Positions 43,227-53,008 of a stretch of DNA of 64,000 nt are shown here, piece by piece. The first letter of the stretch is position 1; every line of letters starts with the position of its first letter. The DNA comes from Nitrospirales bacterium (GTDB lineage: Bacteria; Nitrospirota; Nitrospiria; Nitrospirales; UBA8639). The notes under the pieces were generated by a model. The model made no database searches. It was given only the letters and a program-made list of their open reading frames with translations, and had not been told where the DNA came from. Both the position numbers and the translations under genes were made by a program. The stretch is taken from the NCBI GenBank assembly GCA_029261295.1, contig JAJDBP010000012.1, positions 1 through 64,000 of the forward strand, read 5' to 3'.

Positions 43227-44477
43227 ATGACCACACTTCATGCAATTCCGACCTTACCTCAGACCCAGAAGGATCATGCACCATATCTCCAGAAACGTCG
43301 CGTGATAAAACGAGCGGCCTCTTTGTCTCGAACGTCTTCTAAGAAAAAAAATGCGAGTTGGGAGGAAGGCGACCCAGGTAAACAATCGGTAGAGCCGGCT
43401 TCAGTGAATTTAGAGTCCTTGTATTTCAAAGGATTCCGTTCACGCCCCCTGTTGGCTGCTGATGAGGAACTGAAGTTGGGAATACGTTTGTATGAGGGCA
43501 CCGTCCAACTTCGAACATTTCTCGAGCAGTCCTTGGTCTTAGCTGAAAAGTTGAAAAAATATCCTGAAGGTGAGTTGGTGACTGAACAATTGCGAAAGTT
43601 TATAGATTTGAAAGGCTATTCTTCACCGGTAATCGATGAATGCCTTAAATGTGTCGGGATCTTGGAGGGTCTCGCTGGCGCGAAAGGAAAAGCTGGGCAA
43701 AAAATGATCCAGAAAGCTGCAGCATTAAGTTGTTCAATCCAGAGCGTTCGATTGGAAATTGAAGAGCCAAAGGATAAATTAGTTCAACGCAATCTTCGTC
43801 TTGTCGTGAACGTGGCAAAGCGATATCTGGGACGAGGGCTGAACTTTTTAGACCTGGTTCAAGAAGGCAATATTGGCTTAATGAAAGGTGCCGAACGCTT
43901 TGATCATACTCGGGGGTTTAAGTTCAGCACCTATGCCACCTGGTGGATCCGACAAGGGATTACGCGGGCGATTGCAGATCAGAGCCGAACCATCCGAGTC
44001 CCGGTTCATACCAATGAAGCCTCGACGAAAATTGCAAAAACAGCGCAACGACTTGCGCAACAATATGACCGAGAGCCGACCTTTGAAGAAATTGGACACG
44101 TGTTAGATATGACGAGTGAGCGGGTGAAAGAAACATTAGAGGCTTTTCAGGAACCTATTTCATTGGATGCTCCATCGGTGGATGGCGAAACGGAATTAGG
44201 GGAGTTGCTCCCGGATTTGGACGGGGTTTCACCTGATGAGGAGATTTCCCGTAAATCCGATGCCCAATGGTTGGCTAAAATTTTTCAAGTACTCAATCCG
44301 CGTGAAGAACAAGTTGTTCGTTTGAGATTTGGGATCGGAGGGGATGAGCCGTGGACCCTGGAACAAGTAGGCCGATCCATGTCGGTGACCCGCGAACGGA
44401 TTCGCCAAATTGAAGTGGTGGCTTTAAATAAACTGAAAGACTCCCATGTTAAGGCGATGCTAGCTGAGATAAAATAA
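43227..44477 (+). CDS. Alternative sigma-70 factor (RpoD/RpoS class, group 2-like)
   Basis: From ATG 43227, with an AAAGGGGG site, a 416-residue sigma factor. It shares region 1.2 (LYFKGFRSRPLLAADEELKLGIRLYEG), region 2 ([49 protein letters not shown]) and region 4 ([26 protein letters not shown]) with rpoD, but lacks region 1.1 and the long insert. It lies 140 bp after the kinase and could be regulated by the pair, or act in stationary phase. Confidence 0.9.
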   Translation: MTTLHAIPTLPQTQKDHAPYLQKRRVIKRAASLSRTSSKKKNASWEEGDPGKQSVEPASVNLESLYFKGFRSRPLLAADEELKLGIRLYEGTVQLRTFLEQSLVLAEKLKKYPEGELVTEQLRKFIDLKGYSSPVIDECLKCVGILEGLAGAKGKAGQKMIQKAAALSCSIQSVRLEIEEPKDKLVQRNLRLVVNVAKRYLGRGLNFLDLVQEGNIGLMKGAERFDHTRGFKFSTYATWWIRQGITRAIADQSRTIRVPVHTNEASTKIAKTAQRLAQQYDREPTFEEIGHVLDMTSERVKETLEAFQEPISLDAPSVDGETELGELLPDLDGVSPDEEISRKSDAQWLAKIFQVLNPREEQVVRLRFGIGGDEPWTLEQVGRSMSVTRERIRQIEVVALNKLKDSHVKAMLAEIK

Positions 44478-44563
44478 ACAACTAAGGTAAATAGCCTAGG
44501 AAGAAGAATGATGTTATGATAAGTCTGTAAACACGTCTTGTTGGGGATAGCAGGTTGTTGTTA

Positions 44564-44594
44564 CAAAAGCAGGAGTGCTTTCGCTCCTGCTTTT
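44564..44594 (+). terminator. Intrinsic terminator after the second sigma gene
   Basis: Arms AAAAGCAGGAG and CTCCTGCTTTT with an 8-base loop, ending in T and G/T. It lies 90 bp beyond the stop codon. Confidence 0.75.
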
Positions 44595-44811
44595 GTCGTT
44601 TGGGAGGGTGTTCATCGATAGAATGAGGTTCAAGCTAGAGAGAAAGGGGAATGATTAACTTGGTAGGAATTCCCTCTAGATTTGTTTGGGTTAATCAATA
44701 TTTGATTCCAGGTATGTCAGGTCCAGAAGCGAAGAGTGATCTCTATCATTGGGCCTCCTGCCTCAACATGTAATTGCCGATGAGAAGGTAGGTGATAAAG
44801 AGGGCCGGTCT

Positions 44812-45243
44812 ATGCCTATTGTGATAAATGCTTTCACATCCATTCCAGATTCAGAAATTCAGTTTTCTGCAGCAAGAAGTACAGGTCCAGGTGGTCAAAA
44901 TGTGAATAAGGTGAATAGTCGTGTCATTTTGGAATTTGACCTTCAGGCTTCTTTGGCCTTCACTCCATATCAAAAACGAAGGATAATTGGCAGTTTGGGG
45001 CCTCGCATGAACAAGCAAGGGATCTTGCGCATGCAGGCGCAGAGGCATCGATCTCAGCTAGCCAATCGCACAGAATTAATTGAACGGTTTGTGGAATTAC
45101 TGCAGAAATCATTACAGCCCACGAAATATCGAGTTCCCACTCGAGTTCCTACTCGTATAAAGGAAAAGCGATTGGAAAATAAAAAGCAGCGAACTCAGAC
45201 GAAACGAGTTCGGCAATCTCCACGAAATTTTGATGATGCCTAA
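44812..45243 (+). CDS. arfB: Peptidyl-tRNA hydrolase ArfB/YaeJ-like, GGQ-domain protein
   Basis: From ATG 44812 a 143-residue protein. The release-factor GGQ loop is STGPGGQNVNKVNSRV, followed by a basic C-terminal tail (KEKRLENKKQRTQTKRVRQ). The short length, absence of a codon-recognition domain and Lys/Arg-rich tail mark ArfB, which rescues stalled ribosomes by hydrolysing peptidyl-tRNA. The 44749 start in the track adds an unlikely extension. The gene lies 40 bp upstream of the oligopeptidase. Confidence 0.9.
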   Translation: MPIVINAFTSIPDSEIQFSAARSTGPGGQNVNKVNSRVILEFDLQASLAFTPYQKRRIIGSLGPRMNKQGILRMQAQRHRSQLANRTELIERFVELLQKSLQPTKYRVPTRVPTRIKEKRLENKKQRTQTKRVRQSPRNFDDA

Positions 45244-45284
45244 TTTATGGTGACAATGTTCGAAAAACCCCAAAGGAACGCTCA

Positions 45285-47333
45285 ATGACGAATCCTCCTC
45301 TCGCGAAGATCATTCCCCATCGCTTGGAACAGCACGGGCAGGTTCGAGTTGATAATTATTATTGGCTCAATGATCGTTCCAATCCGGAAGTCCTGGAGTA
45401 TCTACAAAAAGAAAATAATTTTGCCACGGCACAGATGCTACATACCGCTGATTTGGAAGGGGCCTTGTTCGAAGAAATCAAAGGGCGAATCAAGCAAACA
45501 GATCTCTCTGTACCCTTCAAGCAGGGAGATTATGTCTATTATGTTCGGTACGAAGAGGGCAAGGAATATGCCCTGTATTGTCGAAAAAAAGGCTCGATCG
45601 CGAGTCCTGAAGAAATCATGATTGATGGTAATGAACTTGCTGAAGGACATGAGTTTTTCTCCCTGGGAAATTGGTTGGTGAGTTCCGGTCAGGATATTTT
45701 GGCCTATGCGATGGATACACAAGGGCGTCGTATTTATTCCATTAGCTTCAAGAATCTGACGACAGGAGAAATTTTGACAGATGTGATCCCAACCGTTACG
45801 GGAAACATGGAATGGGGAAACGACAATCGAACGCTCTTCTATTCAAGGCAAGATCCCGAAACCCTACGGTCCTACCAGATTTATCGGCACGTGTTGGGTA
45901 CTGATCCAGAGAAAGATGAGTTGGTTTTCGAGGAACCGGATGAAACCTTTTCAGCGTTTGTGACGAAATCCAAGTCGAAGCGGTTTCTCCTGATAGGGGC
46001 ACACCAAACTGTGAGCAGTGAATATTGGTACTTAAATGCGGATACACCTGGAGGGACATTCCAAGTCTTTTGTCCGCGTGAGCGGGAGCATGAATATGAG
46101 GTTGATCATCTGGGGGAATATTTTTATATTCGCACGAACGACCAGGCCAAAAACTTTCGACTGATGAAGGCCGCAGTGAATGCAATCAATAGGGGACAAT
46201 GGAAAGAAGTAATTCCGCATCGTGCTGAGGTGTTCTTAGAAGGGTTTGAGTTGTTTCGTGAATATTTAGTCGTCGAAGAACGGAAACAGGGTCTCATTCA
46301 TTTGCGAATCCTTCCGCATTCAGGAGGATCAGAACATGAGTTAGATTTTGGCGAATCAGCCTATCTTGCAGCATTGGGTGACAATTATGAAATCGACACG
46401 CCTTATCTGAGGTTTGGGTATACCTCCATGACTACGCCTATGACAATCTATGATTATCATATGGACACACGAGAGAAGACTTTCCTGAAACAGGAAGAAG
46501 TCCTGGGTGATTTTCACAGTGGTCATTACCAAACTGAGCGGCTTTTGGCTCCGGCTGAAGATGGGACCCATATTCCTATTTCACTGGTCTATCGCAAAGG
46601 ATTTTCAAAGAACGGGTCGCATCCGCTGCTGCTCTATGGCTATGGATCTTATGGGGCGAGTATGGATGCCAGTTTTAGCTCGGCACGGCTCAGTTTGTTA
46701 GATAGAGGATTTGTCTATGCCTTGGCCCATATTCGTGGTGGAGAAGAGCTGGGGCGGCAGTGGTATGAAAATGGCAAATTACTCAATAAGAAAAATACCT
46801 TTACAGATTTTACGGCTTCTGCAGACTTTCTCGTTCAACAAGGGTATGCCAATGCAAGCAAGCTCTATGCGATGGGCGGAAGTGCCGGCGGTCTGTTGAT
46901 GGGTGCGGTGATGAATATGCGGCCGGATTTATTTCAGGGCATAGTGGCCCAGGTGCCTTTTGTGGATGTCGTCACGACAATGCTAGATCCGGATATTCCT
47001 TTGACGACAGGCGAGTACGACGAGTGGGGTAATCCGAATCAGCGGGATTCCTATGATTATATGTTGTCGTATTCCCCGTACGATAATGTGCAAGCGGTAG
47101 CTTATCCGCATTTGTTAGTCACAACTGGTCTGCATGATTCACAAGTGCAATATTGGGAACCAGCAAAGTGGGTGGCGAAGTTGCGCGCGGCCAAAACCGA
47201 TGATCATCGAATTATTCTTAAAACTAATATGGACGCTGGGCATGGCGGTTCGTCAGGACGATTTAAACGCTATGAAGAAATCGCGATGATTTATGCGTTT
47301 CTGTTAGACCTTGCCGGAATGGGCGGTTCATGA
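45285..47333 (+). CDS. ptrB: Oligopeptidase B (S9A family serine peptidase)
   Basis: A 682-residue protein: N-terminal beta-propeller (VRVDNYYWLNDRSNPEVLEYL is typical of the family start), C-terminal alpha/beta-hydrolase with nucleophile Ser in MGGSAGGLLMG and His in MDAGHGGSSGRFKR. Oligopeptidase B cleaves after Lys or Arg in short peptides; it is cytoplasmic, and no signal peptide is seen. Length is usual for the family. Confidence 0.93.
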   Translation: MTNPPLAKIIPHRLEQHGQVRVDNYYWLNDRSNPEVLEYLQKENNFATAQMLHTADLEGALFEEIKGRIKQTDLSVPFKQGDYVYYVRYEEGKEYALYCRKKGSIASPEEIMIDGNELAEGHEFFSLGNWLVSSGQDILAYAMDTQGRRIYSISFKNLTTGEILTDVIPTVTGNMEWGNDNRTLFYSRQDPETLRSYQIYRHVLGTDPEKDELVFEEPDETFSAFVTKSKSKRFLLIGAHQTVSSEYWYLNADTPGGTFQVFCPREREHEYEVDHLGEYFYIRTNDQAKNFRLMKAAVNAINRGQWKEVIPHRAEVFLEGFELFREYLVVEERKQGLIHLRILPHSGGSEHELDFGESAYLAALGDNYEIDTPYLRFGYTSMTTPMTIYDYHMDTREKTFLKQEEVLGDFHSGHYQTERLLAPAEDGTHIPISLVYRKGFSKNGSHPLLLYGYGSYGASMDASFSSARLSLLDRGFVYALAHIRGGEELGRQWYENGKLLNKKNTFTDFTASADFLVQQGYANASKLYAMGGSAGGLLMGAVMNMRPDLFQGIVAQVPFVDVVTTMLDPDIPLTTGEYDEWGNPNQRDSYDYMLSYSPYDNVQAVAYPHLLVTTGLHDSQVQYWEPAKWVAKLRAAKTDDHRIILKTNMDAGHGGSSGRFKRYEEIAMIYAFLLDLAGMGGS

Positions 47334-47499
47334 AAATAATATTGTACGGTCCTTTTTCTGTCTTGTTTTTCTTGCCAGGTAGTTGACTTTTTCTCTTTTC
47401 TGATTATCTGTTAATCAACAACGACACAGCCTTCCCAGCTGGGTGAGTGAAGGAAATGAATGAAGTTGATGACTATCATCAAAGAAGGAGGGAACCGCT

Positions 47500-47940
47500 A
47501 TGTTGGTAAAATGGAATCCTTATACGGAATTAGAGCGAACCGTGAATGGGTTATTTGATCAGCCATTTGGATTGCGCCCGATTTGGGACGATAGGAATGA
47601 GGAGGCTCGGACTTGGCAGCCACCGGTCAATGTGTATGAAGACAAAGATCATTTGTCGATTGAAGCGCAATTGCCTGGTATTGATCTGAAGGACATTGAG
47701 TTGTCGGTCAAGGAACAGACGTTGGAGGTGCGAGGCGAACGGAAGGATGAAGCAGAAAAATCAAAAGATGGATACCATGTTCGTGAAGCTCGTTATGGGA
47801 ATTTTTCCAGAAGCTTTGTGCTCCCAAGTACTGTGAATCCCGATGAGGCGAAAGCCACTTATGATAAGGGGGTCTTAACGATTTCGATCCCCAAACAAGA
47901 AAAGGCGAAACCTCGAAAAATTCAGATCGAAGTCAAATAA
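47500..47940 (+). CDS. Hsp20-family small heat-shock protein
   Basis: A 146-residue protein with an alpha-crystallin domain (about 45-140): VYEDKDHLSIEAQLPGIDLKDIELSV, LEVRGERK and the signature YGNFSRSFVLP...GVLTISIPK. It is a holdase chaperone. Strong AAGGAGGG ribosome-binding site; no CIRCE element or clear heat-shock promoter could be identified upstream. It ends in a strong terminator. Confidence 0.95.
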   Translation: MLVKWNPYTELERTVNGLFDQPFGLRPIWDDRNEEARTWQPPVNVYEDKDHLSIEAQLPGIDLKDIELSVKEQTLEVRGERKDEAEKSKDGYHVREARYGNFSRSFVLPSTVNPDEAKATYDKGVLTISIPKQEKAKPRKIQIEVK

Positions 47941-47967
47941 CCTTCGCTGATTAGGAGTTTTCAACAG

Positions 47968-48010
47968 TGGCCGGTATGACCTCTCGGGAGGTCATGCCGG
48001 CCATTTTTTT
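47968..48010 (+). terminator. Intrinsic terminator of the Hsp20 gene
   Basis: A long 16-bp stem (TGGCCGGTATGACCTC with GAGGTCATGCCGGCCA, one mismatch) with a short loop, followed by seven T. Confidence 0.93.
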
Positions 48011-48189
48011 GAGGAAACCGGCGAATGGTTATGAGCGAGGACCCTAGAGTCAATTGAGGAAAATACATTTTTCCTTGAATTCTGTATTTTCGACTTCTTC
48101 ATACAAGAAGGTAATCTTTACAAGTCCTTCCGTTTTTTTGATTAAAAAATCTCTTGCCAGATGCCTGAATATTCTCTACATTCTTAATC

Positions 48190-48906
48190 ATGATCGCTCG
48201 GCCCTTTCGGGCAAAAATCCAACAAATTAGGCATTTGACTCCTGATATTCGAGAAATGACCCTGGAGATGGTTGAGCCATCATCATTGTCTTTTCAAGCT
48301 GGGCAAGCCATTGCTGTATCCGTACCGGATGAGGTTTCTGGTTCACCCCTGCTCCGATATTTTTCATTGGCCTCTCCCCCTTGTTCTTCGACCCATTTGG
48401 TTTTATTACTGAATAGCCAGGATCGTGGGAAGGGCTCGACTTTCTTGCTGGAAAAAAATATTGGCGTAGAGGTTCAAATCTTTGGTCCTTGCGGATCGTT
48501 TCTTCTTCAACATGAGCCGGGGAAAGAATTATTATTTGTGGGTACCGGAACAGGGGTTGCTCCATTATGGTCTATGATGGCTACCCTCTTGGAAAAAGGA
48601 ACGTCCCAACCGATTAAGCTGCTCTGGGGGTTACGAGGCGAATTAGACCAATATTATCTTCAGGAGTTGGAGGCGTGGACCACTCAACATAAAAACTTTT
48701 CCTATGTTCTTACCTTGTCGAAACCCAACGAAACCTGGGAAGGGAAGCAAGGACGTGTGACGGATCTTCTTCAAGACCTGACAAGTGTGAATAACTTGGC
48801 TGTCTATGTTTGTGGAAATCGGGCGATGGTGAATGAAGTGAATACCTTATTGATGGAAAAAGGGAAATGTTCCATTTATCGAGAACGACATTCGGAGACC
48901 CATTAG
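48190..48906 (+). CDS. Ferredoxin-NADP reductase-like FAD oxidoreductase
   Basis: A 238-residue protein of the FNR superfamily: FAD-binding LLRYFSLASPP (RxxS pattern) in the beta-barrel, NAD(P)-binding ELLFVGTGTGVAPLWSMM and C-terminal VYVCGNRAMVNEV. No ferredoxin domain is fused, so the electron partner is another protein. It lies 40 bp upstream of hemW; whether they form a transcript is not clear. Confidence 0.88.
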   Translation: MIARPFRAKIQQIRHLTPDIREMTLEMVEPSSLSFQAGQAIAVSVPDEVSGSPLLRYFSLASPPCSSTHLVLLLNSQDRGKGSTFLLEKNIGVEVQIFGPCGSFLLQHEPGKELLFVGTGTGVAPLWSMMATLLEKGTSQPIKLLWGLRGELDQYYLQELEAWTTQHKNFSYVLTLSKPNETWEGKQGRVTDLLQDLTSVNNLAVYVCGNRAMVNEVNTLLMEKGKCSIYRERHSETH

Positions 48907-48946
48907 TCAACTGAATTGCTTGAACTTTGTGGAGAATTTTTAAGAG

Positions 48947-50137
48947 ATGAATGAAAGTCTGGATCTGTCCAATCTCGTCACTCTTGCCTGTGGTGAAATA
49001 AGTGGTCATTCAGATGTTGGGCTCTATGTTCATATTCCGTTTTGTGTGAAGCGGTGTCACTTTTGTGCCTTCTACTTAGTCATACAGAAGGAAAGTCGCA
49101 TTGAGCGTTTTATTCAGGCCCTTGAAGGTGAGGTAGCCTCCTACGGAGATCATCTTAGTGATGCAGGGAAATACGTTTCGACCGTGTATGTTGGAGGTGG
49201 AACACCGACGGCCTTATCTTTTACTCAGTTGTCAAATATCTTGGCCAAAATCAGATCAAGAATTTCTTTGACCGACGATTGTGAGGTCACGGTAGAAGCC
49301 ACCCCGGAATCGTTAACATCTGAATATCTGCATGGGCTTCTTCAAGCAGGAGTCACTCGACTGAGTATGGGACTTCAGACCTTCGACCCAACAGAGAGGT
49401 CGTGTTTGGGACTTTCAAGTACACTTGAGGAGGCGACAAGAGGAATTCAATTGGTGAAACAGGTGGGATTCACTAATTTCAATTTGGATCTAATCTATGG
49501 AATTCCTGGCCAAACAAGCATGACTTGGGAACGAACACTTCAACGGGCATGTGAATACGATCCTGCCCACCTGTCCTGTTATGCCCTTTCTGTTGAAGAA
49601 GGCACCAGCTTTGATGCCGCGTTGCAACGGGGTGAGTTGAAGCAAGTTGAGACGTATGCCGAGAGGGTGCTTTTGGAACAAGCGGTGGAGCACTTAGAGG
49701 CTGCAGGATATGCCCACTATGAAATATCCAATTGGTCGAAACCTGGTCGTGCTTGCCGGCATAACCTGCGTTATTGGCAAGGGGAGGATTATCTGGGGTT
49801 AGGCCCTAGTGCCCAATCGTTTTTTGCAGGATATCGTTTTGGAAATGTGTCGAACCTTGAACAGTACTGCGGGACCTTAGAAAATAGTCAATCTCCTATT
49901 ACTCAACCAGAACAATTATCCATCATTCAACGAAACAAAGAACGGGTTGTATTTGGATTGCGAATGTTGGATGGCGTGCCAAATAATCTGGTGGAAACCA
50001 ATAAACATGACCCGATTTGGGCGGCTTCTCTTGCTTCCTTTCTAAATGAAGATTATCTCGTTCAGACTCACGAACGTCTGGCTCTGACGGTCAAAGGCCG
50101 ACAGTTTGCCGATGAAATAGGCTCTCAATTACTGTAG
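48947..50137 (+). CDS. hemW: HemW-like radical SAM heme chaperone
   Basis: A 396-residue radical SAM protein. The cluster motif is C-x3-C-x2-C in VHIPFCVKRCHFCAF; GGGTPTAL, FNLDLIYGIPGQT and HYEISNWSKPGRACRHNLRYWQGEDYLGLGPSAQSF are typical of HemW. It lacks the additional residues of HemN that act on coproporphyrinogen, so a heme chaperone role is preferred over oxidase. ATG 48947 lies 40 bp past the FNR-like stop. Confidence 0.9.
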   Translation: MNESLDLSNLVTLACGEISGHSDVGLYVHIPFCVKRCHFCAFYLVIQKESRIERFIQALEGEVASYGDHLSDAGKYVSTVYVGGGTPTALSFTQLSNILAKIRSRISLTDDCEVTVEATPESLTSEYLHGLLQAGVTRLSMGLQTFDPTERSCLGLSSTLEEATRGIQLVKQVGFTNFNLDLIYGIPGQTSMTWERTLQRACEYDPAHLSCYALSVEEGTSFDAALQRGELKQVETYAERVLLEQAVEHLEAAGYAHYEISNWSKPGRACRHNLRYWQGEDYLGLGPSAQSFFAGYRFGNVSNLEQYCGTLENSQSPITQPEQLSIIQRNKERVVFGLRMLDGVPNNLVETNKHDPIWAASLASFLNEDYLVQTHERLALTVKGRQFADEIGSQLL

Positions 50138-50173
50138 GTAGTTAGCTGCGGTTGTAGTCCGAATTTTTTCATT

Positions 50174-50713
50174 TTATGCTGATAGGCCAAAGAGACTGAG
50201 GATGGTGGAACCCAGCCAAACAATGAAGCTGAGTGTTATGCCAAGCAAGAAGAGCATCGCCAAGACAATAGTTCCAACATATACCCAATCAATCAGCGTC
50301 GTGACGGGAGTGGTCGTTTGAGAATGTCGATAGAGGAGTTGGGCATTTTGGAGATTACTTTTAAACCAGATCGAAAAGAGATCCCCGATGATGGGAATAG
50401 CGCCGACTATCATATTAATGACTATATTTAGGGACATTCTCAAGATAACAATTCGAGGAACACCTGCTTTGGTGGCTAAAAAAAGGAGAGACGATCCAAT
50501 CCCATTACTGATAAGGTCGCCTATTCCTGGAATCAGGCCAATGAGGGGATCCAACCCAATTTTAATAGTTGTTCCTGGAATGGTCATGGAAGCATCAAGT
50601 AATTGGCCTAGTGCTTGAGCAATCTGGCTAATGTTATTATTACCCGTGGCTTGGGAATGCTGCTCGGCTGATGAGTGATGTGTTGAATGTGTGCGATTTG
50701 CCATGTTTTTCAT
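50174..50713 (-). CDS. DUF4112 membrane protein
   Basis: A 179-residue protein with a hydrophilic His/Ser-rich N-terminus, the DUF4112 core (KIGLDPLIGLIPGIGDLISNGIGSSLLF, GAIPIIGDLFSIWFKSN) and a C-terminal membrane helix (YVGTIVLAMLFLLGITLSF). The start may be ATG 50713 or 50704. Function unknown. Convergent with hemW. Confidence 0.88.
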   Translation of the reverse strand: MKNMANRTHSTHHSSAEQHSQATGNNNISQIAQALGQLLDASMTIPGTTIKIGLDPLIGLIPGIGDLISNGIGSSLLFLATKAGVPRIVILRMSLNIVINMIVGAIPIIGDLFSIWFKSNLQNAQLLYRHSQTTTPVTTLIDWVYVGTIVLAMLFLLGITLSFIVWLGSTILSLFGLSA

Positions 50714-50839
50714 ATTACCAGTATTGATTGGCCCATAGTAAGCATAATGAATTTTCTGGATCTTTAAGAAAGATAACTCGATCGCAGCAATTCTTTATTA
50801 CACAAATCTAACTCCTCGCTCAAAAATGAAATTCTTGCC

Positions 50840-52375
50840 GTGAATCCTCCTAGCTCTCTACCGATTGTTCCTACCCCTGAAGCTCCAGCAGGTCCAATAG
50901 TCCCCCAGCATCGCTTATCAAAAAGTCGATTTTTAGCCGGCCTGCAATGTCATAAGCGCTTGTATTTGGAGATACATTCGCCAGAATTAGCCACTCCGCC
51001 GACACCAGACCGACGAGCAATCATGGATATGGGAACGGATGTGGGGGTATTGGCCAGAGAGTTTTTCTCAGGTGGTGTGTTGGTGGAAGAAACCCATCGC
51101 CAAATCCCTGCAGCTCTGACTCGAACAGCCCAGCTGGTGGCCGACCCTACGGTGCCAGCAATTTTTGAAGGGGCTTTTGTGTGGCAGGGTATTGTTGTTC
51201 GTGTGGATGCCATTGAACGCCTTGATGCTACACGTTGGCGGTTAATTGAGGTGAAGGCGACCTCAAAGGTCAAAGCGACGCATCTTGATGATTTGACGAT
51301 TCAGTCCGCCGTCTTGGAGGGAGCAGGTCTTCTCATCGATGGCTGTTATTTGATGCATCTCAATACTCAGTATGTGTTTCTGGGAGGAGACCTGAATCTC
51401 GCAGAAATGTTTGCGCTGGATAACATGACTGATGAAATTCGAGCACGACGGCCTCTTGTTCAGCCACAGCTTGAAGAGATGTGGGAGGTGTTACAGCAAC
51501 CAGAACCCCCGGCTATTGACCCAGATGGACATTGTTATCAACCCTATGAATGCCCATTTTGGGATTATTGCACTAAAGAAAAATCAGCGCGTTGGGTCTT
51601 TTATCTTCCCGGTGGTTCAAAGCTTCAGAAAGCTTTGATGCAAGAAGGGGTAGACAATATTGATGATATTCCAGACCATGTTCAATTGTCTGATATTCAG
51701 CAACATGTCAAAGCGAATGTAGAATGGATTTCACCTCTGTTGCGTACCCGCCTCCAGTCTGTCCGGTATCCGGTTCATCATTTAGATTTTGAGACCTTTA
51801 TGCCGGCCATCCCGGTGTTTGCGCATACGCGGCCCTATCGACCGATTCCATTTCAATGGTCTAATCATATTGAATATGAAGATGGGACGGTCGTGCATCA
51901 TCAGTTTTTGTGCGTGGATGGTCGTGACCCTCGAGAGGAATTGGCTCAGAAGTTGTTGGACAGTTTAGGTGAAGCCGGAAGCGTGTGTGTGTATTCGGAG
52001 TACGAGCGGTTTCTCCTCTTTGCGCTTGGAGATTTTTTGCCTCATTTAAAGCCGGCCTTATCGAAAGTGGTGCGGCGTTTGTGGGACCTTCTTTCCGTCA
52101 TTCAGCAACATTATTATCATCCTGAATTTGAGGGATCCTTTTCCATTAAAAACGTTTTGCCGGCTTTGGTGCCCAAGCTAGCCTATGATGATTTAACCAT
52201 TCAAAATGGTGCCGTGGCGGCTGTCATGTACCAAAAAATGGTTTTTTCTGAAACTGATTTGATGGAACGGGCACAGATTGCTCAGGCCTTGGAGGAATAT
52301 TGTGGACGAGATACCTGGGCCATGGTGGAATTGCGCCGTGTTCTCATGGGACGAGTAGAAGGGGCATTTCTGTAA
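50840..52375 (+). CDS. DUF2779 nuclease-like protein: PD-(D/E)xK, Fe-S and RNase H-like parts
   Basis: A 511-residue protein with GTG start. The N-terminal half has Asp123 and EVK (137-139) in the PD-(D/E)xK pattern, and Cys37, 232, 238 and 244 (LQC, HCYQPYECPF, DYC) in the arrangement of Cas4/AddB-type iron-sulfur nucleases. The C-terminal half has HHLDFETF (D316, E318), as in DEDD exonucleases; this is the DUF2779 domain. No partner helicase or cas genes are adjacent. It could act in DNA repair or in defence; nothing in the context decides. Confidence 0.82.
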   Translation: MNPPSSLPIVPTPEAPAGPIVPQHRLSKSRFLAGLQCHKRLYLEIHSPELATPPTPDRRAIMDMGTDVGVLAREFFSGGVLVEETHRQIPAALTRTAQLVADPTVPAIFEGAFVWQGIVVRVDAIERLDATRWRLIEVKATSKVKATHLDDLTIQSAVLEGAGLLIDGCYLMHLNTQYVFLGGDLNLAEMFALDNMTDEIRARRPLVQPQLEEMWEVLQQPEPPAIDPDGHCYQPYECPFWDYCTKEKSARWVFYLPGGSKLQKALMQEGVDNIDDIPDHVQLSDIQQHVKANVEWISPLLRTRLQSVRYPVHHLDFETFMPAIPVFAHTRPYRPIPFQWSNHIEYEDGTVVHHQFLCVDGRDPREELAQKLLDSLGEAGSVCVYSEYERFLLFALGDFLPHLKPALSKVVRRLWDLLSVIQQHYYHPEFEGSFSIKNVLPALVPKLAYDDLTIQNGAVAAVMYQKMVFSETDLMERAQIAQALEEYCGRDTWAMVELRRVLMGRVEGAFL

Positions 52376-52525
52376 AGTCGTAAGATCAATTGCGTTGACC
52401 CATCCATTTGGCGCTGGTAGAATTTGCAGCATCCTATCGTGTTCAGACTCCATTCGATTTCCCTATGCCGTCGCGAAAAAACGTTCTGAGTTTTCTGGAT
52501 CTGACTTCTTTGGCTTACAGCTAAC

Positions 52526-52969
52526 ATGTTATCAATTTTGGTATTGCATGGCCCCAACCTCAATTTGCTCGGAAACCGGGAGCCGTCGGTCTATGGGGCG
52601 ACGACATTAGACGAAATTAACGACAGCCTCATGACATTAGGGAAAGAGCTAGGTGTTTCAGTTGAGGCGAGACAATCGAATGTTGAAGGTGAGCTCGTGA
52701 CCTGGATTCAACAAGCCCCATCAAACTTTCAAGGACTGTTATTTAATCCTGCCGCTTATACGCATACGAGCATTGCTCTTCGCGATGCGATTGTGGGCGT
52801 GGGCTTGCCCATGGTTGAAGTACATTTGTCAAACATTCATGGTCGAGAATCATTTCGCCGTCAGTCATATTTAGCGTCGGTATCATTAGGCCAAATTTCC
52901 GGATTTGGTCCGCAAAGTTATGCTCTGGGTTTGCGGGCGCTTGTGCATGCGCTCGACGACAAACCGTAA
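52526..52969 (+). CDS. aroQ: Type II 3-dehydroquinate dehydratase
   Basis: A 147-residue enzyme of the shikimate pathway. [20 protein letters not shown] carries the active-site Tyr and Asn; [15 protein letters not shown] and [20 protein letters not shown] carry the catalytic His and Arg. It forms dodecamers in known cases. It heads the common cluster aroQ-efp-accB-accC. Confidence 0.96.
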   Translation: MLSILVLHGPNLNLLGNREPSVYGATTLDEINDSLMTLGKELGVSVEARQSNVEGELVTWIQQAPSNFQGLLFNPAAYTHTSIALRDAIVGVGLPMVEVHLSNIHGRESFRRQSYLASVSLGQISGFGPQSYALGLRALVHALDDKP

Positions 52970-53008
52970 AATATAATGGTGTACATTTTTTAGTCAGGAG
53001 TATCAGAC

